Both the position numbers and the translations under genes were made by a program. From contig NZ_CP073710.1 in the NCBI RefSeq assembly GCF_021184045.1, forward strand, positions 806,001 to 870,000: a stretch of DNA of 64,000 bases, written 5' to 3'. The notes beneath the pieces were generated by a model. That model saw nothing but the letters and a program-made list of their open reading frames with translations, had not been told where the DNA came from and made no database searches. Positions 54,570 through 63,870 of the stretch are shown in pieces. The first letter of the stretch is position 1. Each line of letters opens with the position of its first letter. Source of the DNA: Methanococcoides orientis (GTDB taxonomy: Archaea > Halobacteriota > Methanosarcinia > Methanosarcinales > Methanosarcinaceae).

Positions 54570-57500
54570 TCAGTTCCTTCTTCTAACAACAATCGCTGCA
54601 ATTACAAGCAGTGTTGTTGAAAGGAACATTGTGAATCCCGGAGTTGATTCAGTACTTGCTTCCTCAGGCTCGCCTGAGATCACAGTATCTTCTTCTGCTG
54701 AAACAGTCCCTTCATTTCCGGCTTCATCCCCGACAATACTGAAGACAGAGAATCCCGGAATCTGGGCAGCGAAATGAATTATCTCGCCATCATCGCTGAT
54801 CATGGTGGTTGGAAGTTCCTGCCACTCACCATCATGGAACCTCATGAGACGAATTGTGGAGAGATCGATATTGTTCTCATTGATCCATTCCCTGGTTACC
54901 TGGAAGTTGATGATGATATTTTCAGCAGTCTCTTCAGAGATCGTACCTTCAGGACCAAGAGTTATGCTCATGATCTGATATTGTTTTCCTTCCGGAGACC
55001 TTCCAACCTCTGCAGGAGCACCGTTCAAGACCTGGACGTTACCGACCACAAGACCCTGGTCTTCCTTGGAATCAAAGCTTATTCCAAGAACAGGTCCCTG
55101 TGAATTGCTGAAATCATATTCCATACGCGCTCCACCGGTTACACGCAGGACAGAAGAATCTGTGGATTCCACATCTTCAGGAGGGTGGCTTTGACCAACA
55201 TAAGCACGGGTGCCATAACTTCTTCTCTTCTCGACAAAAGCAGCTGCAAGAGGTAGGTAATCGGTGTTGTTCTCATTGATCACATATTTCTTTTCTGAGA
55301 TACCGTCACCCGTTGTATCCTTGTTCTCAATGCTGAATCCTGTACCGTCAGGATGTACCCAGTAGTTTCCTGCAATGTAAGGACTGTCAATGATGCTGGT
55401 TCCAGATGTTTTGGCAATATTCCAAACAGTATTATTGTTGGAAGCATCATCCAACATTGTGTTGTTGAAGTTCTTGAAGTAGTTGTTATATATGGTTGTG
55501 TTCTCTGAATTTGTCAGGTACAGACCATACATGGTGCTGTCTTTTATTATGTTTCCTTTGACGGCATTGTTGTAATTCACAGGTTCAGAATCAGGTAAAC
55601 TTCCTGTAATCTCAAATTCCGTAGACATAATGGAAGTGTCAAATGAATCGATAGCAATTCTAGGATGATAGCTGCTTGTTTCAACAAAACTCATGAATGG
55701 AACATTGTTAAGAAGCCTTCCTTTTTCGGTGCTATCGACAGCAAAGCTGCCTATATCATCACTCAGAACATATTTACTTATATTGAGGCCAACAGATGCA
55801 CCCTCAACATAATTGTCCATGATCGTAGAGTTCTCAAAGCTTAACAACTCTATACCGACACTGTCTCCTTCAGGGCTAAGGGATATTGTATTGTCCTGGA
55901 TTGTATTGTTTATTCCATAGTAAATAGTAAATCCTGCTCCTGATTCTGTCCTTGTTCCATTATGGATGCTATTGTCCCGGATAGTTGTGTTTATCAGAAA
56001 GTCAGAATATATCCCGGTGTATGTATTATCAAAGGTATTGTTCCTAATTGTAGTATTTATTAGATACTCAGAAGCTATTCCGAGGTCAGTGTTATCAAAG
56101 GTGTTATCAGCGATCTGTTCATCATAATTTTCATTCGCATTCAGACTAATAAGCGTCATATTGACTTTATTGCCAATAATATCCGTACTGGAGGAGATAG
56201 TCTATATTCCAACAAAAACATCATCTACAGTATTTCCTTCGATGTTCGTGTTCATCGTTGATTCTTTGGTATTGAGACTGGCAATGCCTGCAAAAATATG
56301 ATTAATACCTGCACCATTAATCACATTATCTTCAACAGATGTATTTATGTTCAATGCCGCAATACCGAATGGAGGGTATTCTAATACTGCTGTTGGTGTT
56401 GGGAGAGGTACATATTCCATAGTTATGGAATTATGCTCAATAACTGATGGTTCATATTTTTGAGTGGAATCCAGCTCTAAAGCAGTTGTCTCTATTTCCA
56501 GAGCAGTTGATTCCAATTCCATGTCAATAAAATCATCATCTAGCTCTGTTGACTCCAAACCCATGACAGCCATTTGTACACCAAAGACATCATTCACTGC
56601 TCCATTGGTAGCTACGATACCAGCTCCATAATAATCATTGATTTGGGTGCCAATTATGTTGTCAATTATGTATGTTGTATTAACATATTCAACAACTATA
56701 CTCTCGTAAGTATCGTCAATTAAATTGTTTGTAATATTTACAAAATCAACGTCATCTGTATAGATTCCAGATTTAGCGTCTAGAAATATGTTATTATCAA
56801 TTTCTAGCAAATAACCATCATCAAAATCGATTATTTCGTAAGATCCATTGATTGAATTATGATTAATGTAAGTTTCATTGATGTCATCGAGTTCTATTCC
56901 CGCATCTGATGTATTTGTGACTGAGTTGTACTTTATATTTGTAATATTAGAATAGCGCACATCAATACCATCAGCTCCACTTATGTTTGTAATGTTGTTG
57001 TTGATCACATTAACGAATTCGACATAGTATATATAACATCCATCACTAACAAGATCAGCAATTTCATTATCCCTTATATCTGCAAGGTTTCCATATCTAA
57101 CATCGATAGCATCATCTCTAATTTCAGAAATGTCATTATTTAGGACGTATGTATCATTTACATAATATGTATCGATAGCATCATCTTCAATATTCAGGAA
57201 AGTGTTGTTGAGGATATACAAGAGATCTGAATGCTTGGCATCGATACCATCAGACTCATACCACGAATCGTTCAGGTTTGTAAAATAATTATCTGCTATG
57301 TGGATTGTGTTGGTATCATTTACATACACTCCATTTTCAGTGGTATCATTAATTGTGTTCTCACTAATCGTGATGACACCACAGTTTTCAAAACGAATAC
57401 CATTTTCTGAAGTTCCGTTTCCTTCAACAGTAAATCCACTAATAGTGATGTTTATTTTAATATCTTCAGAAGATCCATTTATCACAGGGAAATAACTATC

Positions 57501-57791
57501 ATTTGTTATAATAACGGTCTCAGACGGGTCTGTGGAATTTGCTATTAAGCTCAATGTCTTGTTGATAAAGACATTTTCAGAATATATTCCTGGTTCCACA
57601 ATGATCTCATCGCCGGAACTTGATGCATTTACAGCTTCCTGTATCGTTTCAAAGTCAGCTCCGCCACTCGCATCTACATAATGAGTAATAGCACTGGCTG
57701 TACCTGCAAAAGCAACGATTGATGCCATTAGAATGATGCAAATCATCAACCCTGCCTTTGTAGGCGCTTTATTTTTTATATATACATTCAT
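54570..57791 (-). CDS. Beta-helix PGF-CTERM surface protein, paralogue 3, with an internal in-frame TAG
   Basis: One frame of 1073 codons from ATG 57791 to TGA at 54570, interrupted only by TAG at 56202-56204 (codon 530). Before it: signal peptide, FETIQEAVNASSSGDEIIVEPG and beta-helix repeats. After it: more repeats, PGF-pre-PGF domain and PGF-CTERM. Length and order match the 1021-residue neighbour. At the TAG the neighbour reads GVLSISRGIDVIDNDFN and this gene reads GI-TAG-TISSSTDIIGNKVN, so the TAG stands where the paralogue has Leu. If TAG is decoded as pyrrolysine the protein is complete and anchored. If not, the product is secreted without an anchor, and an ATG at 56159 could only make an unexported C-terminal half. 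Confidence 0.75.
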
Positions 57792-58097
57792 TCGAATACT
57801 ACCTATAAGTATCTATAAAAGAAATTGCTTTAAAAGATACAAAATACTATTAAAATATTACTATACATGCCAGAATATATTTAGTTGTACCTTAATAATT
57901 TATTAAAATATATATTAAAAATAAATGTAACCCGCTACGCCAAAATTGAAATTTTAATCAGTAGCTAACCAAAAAAAATGTAGATAAAGATCTTATCGAT
58001 CATACTCATCACACATATCTACAGCCCTTCATGGAAATGAACAGATATAGAAAACTCTCATATAATATCAGGCAAGCATACATTATGGGGTATTATC
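57792..58097. other. Divergent AT-rich promoter region
   Basis: About 305 bases between PGF-CTERM gene 3 and pirin. The region upstream of gene 3 shares only the start-proximal TACCTATAAGTATCTATAAA pattern with the other two, so its promoter has diverged. No gene is seen. Confidence 0.45.
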
Positions 58098-59015
58098 ATG
58101 GGAGTTACAAGATCCATCAAAAAGATAATGAAGAGCATGCCGACCATTGAAGGAGCAGGAGTTCACCTGAAAAGAGCCTTCGGATTCAATCATGTACCAC
58201 AACTGGATCCTTTTCTGCTGCTTGATGATTTCCATTCGAATGATCCGAAAGAATATATCATGGGTTTTCCATGGCACCCCCACAGAGGAATTGAAACTAT
58301 AACCTATATGTTGTCCGGAGAAGTTGAACACGGAGACAGCATGGGGAACAAGGGTCTCATTGAGTCAGGTGACGTGCAGTGGATGACCGCCGGAAGCGGG
58401 ATCATTCACCAGGAAATGCCAAAGGGTCAGGAAGGAACAACTCTCTGGGGGTTCCAGCTTTGGGCTAATCTGCCGGCATCTCACAAAATGATGGAACCAC
58501 GATATCAGGAAGTTAAGAGCGAGCAGATACCGGAGGTGGCAACGGATAATGGTATCTGGATAAAGATCATTTGCGGTGAAGTTAATGGTACAAAAGGTCC
58601 TGTACAGGACATTGTAACAGACCCGGAATACCTGGATATTACAATTCCTCCTGAAACATCATTTTCACATCCAACAAAACCCGGATATACTGTCTTTGCC
58701 TATGTTCTCGAAGGTGAAGGCTCTTTTGGAAAAGATCAGGAACCATATTCCTTCGAAGTGGAGGGGGCAAAATATTTTGATCTCAATGAACCATCAACGA
58801 TCGGTCCTGAGAATCTGGTTATGTTCGATGATGGTGATGAGATAGTAGCAACGGCGGGAAATAAAGGGTTAAGATTCCTGCTTATTTCGGGTAAGCCCAT
58901 CAATGAGCCGGTTGCCTGGTATGGTCCGATCGTGATGAACACACAGGAAGAATTGAAGGTGGCTTTTGAGGAATATAGGAATGGGACTTTTATTAAGTCG
59001 GGAAATTCAGATTGA
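58098..59015 (+). CDS. Pirin-family cupin protein
   Basis: 305 residues, bicupin. The N-terminal cupin holds the metal-binding signature: FPWHPHRGIETITYML (two His) and GSGIIHQEMP (His and Glu). The conserved LDPFLLLDDF lies upstream, and a second cupin with SFEVEGAKYFDL comes later. Pirins bind Fe and act as quercetinase-like oxygenases or as redox-sensing regulators; which applies in an anaerobe is unclear. ATG 58098. Monocistronic. Confidence 0.92.
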   Translation: MGVTRSIKKIMKSMPTIEGAGVHLKRAFGFNHVPQLDPFLLLDDFHSNDPKEYIMGFPWHPHRGIETITYMLSGEVEHGDSMGNKGLIESGDVQWMTAGSGIIHQEMPKGQEGTTLWGFQLWANLPASHKMMEPRYQEVKSEQIPEVATDNGIWIKIICGEVNGTKGPVQDIVTDPEYLDITIPPETSFSHPTKPGYTVFAYVLEGEGSFGKDQEPYSFEVEGAKYFDLNEPSTIGPENLVMFDDGDEIVATAGNKGLRFLLISGKPINEPVAWYGPIVMNTQEELKVAFEEYRNGTFIKSGNSD

Positions 59016-59118
59016 CCCACTCTTTTTTGTTTTCAGAGAATGATTACATTTATATACTGAAAGTATGTTTTACGAACCCTGATAACTTTAATAGGAGATC
59101 TCTAAAAGGATCGAAATA

Positions 59119-59312
59119 ATGGAATTCGAGAAATATATCATAGATCATTCCTGAATGATCTAAAAACAGGTTTTATTCTAGCAATTGTAGCACTTCCAAT
59201 TGCCTTTGCAATAACTTCTGGCCCGGAACCGATGATAGTTCTTTGTGATGCTATCATTAGAGGCCTGCTTGTTTTTTCCTTTGATAATTCACAGCATTCC
59301 CTATTCAGATAA
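59119..59312 (+). pseudogene. Remnant of a SulP-family anion transporter (N-terminal fragment)
   Basis: A frame ending at TAA 59310-59312 encodes NDLKTGFILAIVALPIAFAITSG and AIIRGLLVFSF, matching the first two helices of SulP transporters of the DLKAG-x-VAIVALPLAIAFAI type. The ATG at 59119 (MEFEKYIIDHS) is in another frame and stops after 11 codons. The rest of the gene is absent. It lies 130 bases upstream of an intact SulP gene of a different subtype, so it is a relic of a second transporter. Confidence 0.65.
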
Positions 59313-59441
59313 GTAGTCACCAGATTCCTCGATCTGGAATTACATTATCATTAAGTTCCAAAATTTATTTTGGTAACTTTTCAGTTTCAACCGTTGGCAT
59401 AACTTACGGGTGCATAGCAATCTTTAAAATTTGGTATAAAT

Positions 59442-60980
59442 ATGGCATTTATAGAACAACTAAAGAACGATCAATTGAATTTCAAAAATGAGGTATTATC
59501 CGGGATGACAGTTTCACTGGCACTTGTGCCTGAAGCTGTAGCCTTTTCAATAATAGCAAATGTAAGTCCATTGGTTGGACTTTATTCTGCATTCATCATT
59601 GGATTGATAACCGCAATTATCGGTGGCAGACCGGGAATGATATCAGGTGCTACGGGTGCAATAGCAGTTGTAGTTGTGGCTCTGGTGATCAGGCACGGAG
59701 TCGAGTATCTTTTCGCTGCTGTAATTCTGATGGGTATTATTCAAATGACCATTGGCTTTTTTAAGCTGGGTAAATTTATTCGGCTTGTACCACATGCAGT
59801 AATGTTCGGCTTTGTAAATGGGCTGGCAATCGTGATCTTCATGGCCCAGCTTTCCCAGTTCAAATTTACTGATATTAACGGGATCGAACATTGGCTGGGA
59901 GGACAGACACTTCTGGTCATGTTAGGTTTAGTAGGATTGACCATGGGTATTATCTATATAATGCCAAAATTAACAAAAGCAGTTCCTGCTTCACTAACTG
60001 CGATCATAGTTGTTTCAGCCATTGTCATCTATTTCCAGGTCCAGACAAGAACAGTTGGAGATATTGCATCAATTGCAGGCGGCTTTCCTGAATTCCACAT
60101 ACCACAGGTACCACTAAATCTGGAAACACTGAAAATTGTTTTCCCGTATTCAATCGTCATGGCATTGGTTGGATTGATCGAAAGTCTGTTGACGCTCACA
60201 GTGATCGATGAAATGACAGAAACAAGAAGCAGGGCTAATAAAGAAAGTGTTGCACAGGGTATTGCCAACTTTGTTTGCGGACTCTTTGGAGGTATGGGCG
60301 GCTGTGCCATGATAGGCCAGAGTCTCATCAACATAAACTCAGGTGCCAGAAACAGAACCTCAGGTATCGTTGCAGCTGTGGGCCTATTACTTATTGTGTT
60401 AGTAGGTGCTCCTCTTATCGAAAAGATACCAATGGCAGCATTGGTTGGTGTGATGTTCGTGGTTGCCATCGGAACATTCGAATGGGCATCATTAAAAATA
60501 TTCAGAAAAGTGCCCATTACGGACGTACTTGTTATGGTGGTCGTAGCAGGCATAACAGTCATTTACCACAACCTTGCAGTAGCTGTAATCGCAGGTGTCG
60601 TTATTTCTGCACTGGCTTTTGCATGGGAAAATGCAAAACTTGTCCGTGCAAGGGAAATAATTGATGATAACGGGATCAAGCACTACGAATTTTTTGGTCC
60701 GTTGTTCTTTGGTTCAGTTACTGAATTCCAAAACAAATTTGATGTGTTAAATGACCCTGACGAGATAATAATCGATCTCAAAGAATCAAGAGTTGCTGAT
60801 CATTCTGCCATCGAAGCATTGAATAAGATAACTGAACGCTATGCAAAGGTTGGTAAAAAGGTCCATCTTCGACACTTAAGCGAAGATTGTCTGGTACTGC
60901 TGGACAATGCATCTGCCATAATTGATGTCAATCACTGGGAAGATCCGCATTACAAAGTACCCTCTGATATACTGGGATAA
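59442..60980 (+). CDS. SulP (SLC26)-family anion transporter with STAS domain
   Basis: 512 residues. Ten to twelve membrane helices with the family signatures SGMTVSLALVPEAVAFSIIA, SPLVGLYSAFIIGLITAIIGGRPGMISG and a central ESLLTLTVIDEMTETRS. Cytoplasmic C-terminal STAS domain from about residue 400 (FFGPLFFGSVTEF, ... IIIDLKESRVADHSAIEAL). Likely substrates are sulfate, bicarbonate or another anion. ATG 59442 lies directly behind a TATAAAT box, suggesting a leaderless or very short leader. A strong terminator follows 26 bases after the stop. Confidence 0.92.
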   Translation: MAFIEQLKNDQLNFKNEVLSGMTVSLALVPEAVAFSIIANVSPLVGLYSAFIIGLITAIIGGRPGMISGATGAIAVVVVALVIRHGVEYLFAAVILMGIIQMTIGFFKLGKFIRLVPHAVMFGFVNGLAIVIFMAQLSQFKFTDINGIEHWLGGQTLLVMLGLVGLTMGIIYIMPKLTKAVPASLTAIIVVSAIVIYFQVQTRTVGDIASIAGGFPEFHIPQVPLNLETLKIVFPYSIVMALVGLIESLLTLTVIDEMTETRSRANKESVAQGIANFVCGLFGGMGGCAMIGQSLININSGARNRTSGIVAAVGLLLIVLVGAPLIEKIPMAALVGVMFVVAIGTFEWASLKIFRKVPITDVLVMVVVAGITVIYHNLAVAVIAGVVISALAFAWENAKLVRAREIIDDNGIKHYEFFGPLFFGSVTEFQNKFDVLNDPDEIIIDLKESRVADHSAIEALNKITERYAKVGKKVHLRHLSEDCLVLLDNASAIIDVNHWEDPHYKVPSDILG

Positions 60981-61005
60981 GAAAAATCCAACATCATTTC
61001 GAAAT

Positions 61006-61029
61006 ATGAATTCCAATTCTGGAATTCAT
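61006..61029 (+). terminator. Intrinsic-type terminator after the SulP gene
   Basis: ATGAATTCCA, loop ATTC, TGGAATTCAT: a perfect 10-base stem, followed within five bases by nine T. The clearest terminator in the window. Confidence 0.85.
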
Positions 61030-61131
61030 TGCTCTTTTTTTTTAAGTTAGCAATTTGCTTTATCTCCAAATCAATTCAATTCTTTATCATGGAAGATGAA
61101 AAGCAGAAGATATTCCTTGAATTCAAGTATA

Positions 61132-61201
61132 TCTTATCATCTTATGTAACGCTTCTTGTTGCCAGAATTGACTAAAAGAAGCGCTATGACGTATCATAAG
61201 A
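61132..61201. other. Two-part inverted repeat of unknown role
   Basis: Outer arms TCTTAT (61132-61137) and ATAAGA (61196-61201), symmetrical 12-base internal loops, inner arms CGCTTCTT (61150-61157) and AAGAAGCG (61176-61183) and an 18-base terminal loop. It lies in the 340-base gap between SulP and the DMT permease. It could be a small structured RNA, a decayed mobile-element end, or chance. Confidence 0.35.
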
Positions 61202-61324
61202 ACAAAGCCGTATAGGTGGGGAAAACAAAGAAGGAGGGATCTGAAATTCCCTAAAAATATAGAAAAATAAGAGGCATAAACCCAAATAGCTTCACCATAA
61301 TAGTTATTTCAGGAGAATAGAAAA

Positions 61325-62173
61325 ATGATACCTGCTGAATTCCTTGTGGTTTTCTTTGGACTTATGGCAGCCATATCCTGGGGTGCCGGAGATTTCAGCG
61401 GCGGATTCGCATCCAAACGTGCGAATGTCTATAGTGTAGTCCTGATAACTCAGGCAGTCGGAGTATTCCTTCTTGCAGCTTCAGCTCATCTGATGGCAGA
61501 AGAAATGCCACCTCTTGGCGGTATGATATGGGGAGCTGTTGCCGGAGTTTTCATCAGTATCGGGCTTCTGGCACTTTACCGTGGTCTCTCACAGGGACGG
61601 ATGGGATTTGTTGCACCAATTTCCGCAGTTGTAGCTGCTACCGTACCAGCCATCTATGGTACATTCTATGAAGGATTGCCTGCTGTTCATCAAATGGTCG
61701 GGTTTGCTTTTGCACTTGTAGCAGTCTGGCTCATTGCCGGCGGAGGAGATGAGAGTAGCAAGATCGAACGCACAGATCTTATACTGCCATTGATCGCCGG
61801 AACAGGATTCGGACTATTCTTCATATCAATTGACAAAGTTAGTGATACGGCTGTACTCTGGCCCCTTACCGCTGCAAGGATAGCAGCCGTGATAACATTG
61901 ATCGTATTTATCGCTTTGAGCAAACAGGTCTACTTACCACCAAAAAATGTCCTTCCGATAATTATCATTGCAGGAGTTTTTGATACAGGAGGAAACACCT
62001 TTTTTGCACTGGCTTCCCAGGCAGGTAGGCTCGATATAGCATCCATTATATCTTCACTTTACCCTGCAGGAACAGTCTTGCTTGCATGGCTGATACTCAA
62101 GGAAAAACTATCCCTAAAGCAATGGATTGGTGTAGCTGCTGCACTTATTGCTATTGTGTTCATCTCGGCTTGA
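61325..62173 (+). CDS. EamA/DMT-family transporter
   Basis: 282 residues with ten hydrophobic helices in two EamA repeats. The first repeat opens with LMAAISWGAGDFSGGFAS and closes with FALVAVWLIAGG; the second ends with SLYPAGTVLLAWLILKEKLSLKQWIGVAAALIAI, the typical EamA end. It is a drug/metabolite exporter or importer of unknown substrate. ATG 61325 has AGGAG upstream at good spacing. A decayed copy of its 5' end lies 165 bases downstream. Confidence 0.9.
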   Translation: MIPAEFLVVFFGLMAAISWGAGDFSGGFASKRANVYSVVLITQAVGVFLLAASAHLMAEEMPPLGGMIWGAVAGVFISIGLLALYRGLSQGRMGFVAPISAVVAATVPAIYGTFYEGLPAVHQMVGFAFALVAVWLIAGGGDESSKIERTDLILPLIAGTGFGLFFISIDKVSDTAVLWPLTAARIAAVITLIVFIALSKQVYLPPKNVLPIIIIAGVFDTGGNTFFALASQAGRLDIASIISSLYPAGTVLLAWLILKEKLSLKQWIGVAAALIAIVFISA

Positions 62174-62337
62174 GTTTAGATAAAATTTTATGAGATTTTG
62201 GCTCTGTAAAAATCATCTACTCGAAATTCGTGACCATATAGGAATTAAATAATTTCTTTTTTAAAAATATATCATACAGAAAGCGGAAAGTATAAATCCA
62301 AATTACTTCAATAATATATTTATTCTAAGAGAATAAA

Positions 62338-62456
62338 TGTATAGCACCTGCTGAATTTCGGATGGTTTTGTTTGGACTTATGGTCGCTATATCATGAGGT
62401 GACAGAGATTTCAGCGGTGAATTAAGTTATCAACGCACATATCTCCTTATGAAGTA
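62338..62456 (+). pseudogene. Decayed copy of the 5' end of the DMT permease gene
   Basis: About 40 codons similar to the start of the intact gene (APAEFRMVLFGLMVAIS-stop-GDRDFSGEL against IPAEFLVVFFGLMAAISWGAGDFSGGF). The Trp codon TGG has become TGA, the start region is out of frame, and the match ends in a stop near 62456. A duplication remnant with no coding capacity. Confidence 0.75.
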
Positions 62457-62542
62457 AAGAGCTTCAATAGGAGAAAGTGTAAATTATATATTCAAAAATT
62501 GAAAGAAAATGAGGGGATGAAATAAAACTAAAAAACATCTTT

Positions 62543-62908
62543 TTGTTGTTTCTTGTATTGAATTCTATGTTTATTTTAGGATATACTTTAGGGATAAATA
62601 ATATAGAAGTGTCATTTGAAAATAGCACAAAACTGTCTTTTGGAAATAAAAATAATATATCTGATAATTTCCAAGTCGAAAATGATTATGTATTTAAAAT
62701 TGGTGAAAATGTAAGTACATCGAAATAGTTTAATACAGCCAGTCGTAGCTTTTCAGGAACAGTTGTGGATATTAATTATTATGAAACTGGAAATATTTTA
62801 ACAATTTATAATTCTTCAACTGATGAGACTAAAATGCTAAATGAAGAGTGGATTGCAGAATTTGGACAAAGAAAATTCGACTTGATAAATGATGGAAACA
62901 ATTACTGA
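62543..62908 (+). CDS. Small exported hypothetical protein with an internal in-frame TAG
   Basis: A hydrophobic leader (LLFLVLNSMFILGYTLGI) precedes a short beta-rich domain. The frame is interrupted by TAG at 62726-62728 and then stays open for 59 more codons (SFSGTVVDINYYETGNILTIYN ...) to TGA at 62906-62908. The part after the TAG keeps beta-strand patterning, so it looks coding. No family is recognised. The start is unclear: the frame is open from 62513 behind GAGGGG, but only TTG codons (62540, 62543) are standard starts. An ATG at 62517 would fit only if one A were missing from the following A-run. It is either a TAG-decoded protein or a young pseudogene. Confidence 0.45.
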
Positions 62909-63045
62909 AAGGACACTAGACACCGCTATTGTTGAAGGTTTCGTTGATTTATGGAGTGTTCCATAATAGGTAACGAATTTGTAGAGATGATTCAACAGAT
63001 AGATTTATTATTAACTGTCCCCAATTCTTATTGGGGGCTTCTGCA

Positions 63046-63870
63046 ATGAACAAATACAAGATCACATTCCTTTTATTTTCAACATTGATCGTAGCTGCTG
63101 TTTCAGGCTGCACGACCTACGGACCGGACTTTGGAGCTGAAGAGATAGAATATTTCAGCGGAGAATATGAAGCAGATAGAAACACAACCTTGGCCGTTAA
63201 CAGCATAAACGGACAGATCGAGATCAATAGCTGGGATGGCGATAAAGTCGAATTGGAAGCTGTCAAAAGAACAAATTATGGTGAAGATGAACTTGAAAAA
63301 GTCCATATTATTGTCAATGAGATCGATGATGTGCTAAAAGTAGAAACAAAATATCCTGCTATTGAAAATGTCAGAGTTTCAGTTGATATGAAGATCAAGG
63401 TTCCGGAGAATGTTACAGTTGATATTATAGAAACAACCAACGGAAACATAGTGATCTCAAACACAAAGGGAAATACTACAGCTATAACCACTAATGGAGC
63501 TGTGACGATAACCAACGTCGAAGGTTACATAACTGCAAGATCAAGCAACGGTGCACTGGACATACAGAGAACAACAGGCATCAACGACCTGAAGACCACT
63601 AATGGTAAAATAGAAGCCCAGATACTTGACATTAAAAACGATGTCGACATCAGATGCACTAATGGAGCGGTCATAATCCACATCGATCCGTCACTGGACG
63701 CGGAGATAGAAGTGGAAACAACCAATGGCCAGATCTCAATGAATGAAGTGGAATTGGTAGTAACAAAGCTGGAATCAACTCATGTAGAAGGGATCCTTGG
63801 TGAAGGTGGAAGTAAAATAAGTATAAAGACAACAAATGGAAATGTGAACCTGAACAAACTTGTCGTTTGA
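63046..63870 (+). CDS. DUF4097-type beta-helical lipoprotein
   Basis: 274 residues. Signal peptide with lipobox VSGC (Cys at about residue 21), then a DUF4097 domain of short repeated strands. The hallmark is a series of TTNGNI, TTNGAVTI, SSNGALDI, TTNGKI, CTNGAVII and TTNGQI turns that stack into a beta-solenoid. Cell-surface anchored; function unknown, often near envelope stress or adhesion genes. ATG 63046 gives a clean signal peptide; the TTG at 63031 adds five residues and is not favoured. A T-rich tract follows the stop and may end the transcript. Confidence 0.85.
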   Translation: MNKYKITFLLFSTLIVAAVSGCTTYGPDFGAEEIEYFSGEYEADRNTTLAVNSINGQIEINSWDGDKVELEAVKRTNYGEDELEKVHIIVNEIDDVLKVETKYPAIENVRVSVDMKIKVPENVTVDIIETTNGNIVISNTKGNTTAITTNGAVTITNVEGYITARSSNGALDIQRTTGINDLKTTNGKIEAQILDIKNDVDIRCTNGAVIIHIDPSLDAEIEVETTNGQISMNEVELVVTKLESTHVEGILGEGGSKISIKTTNGNVNLNKLVV

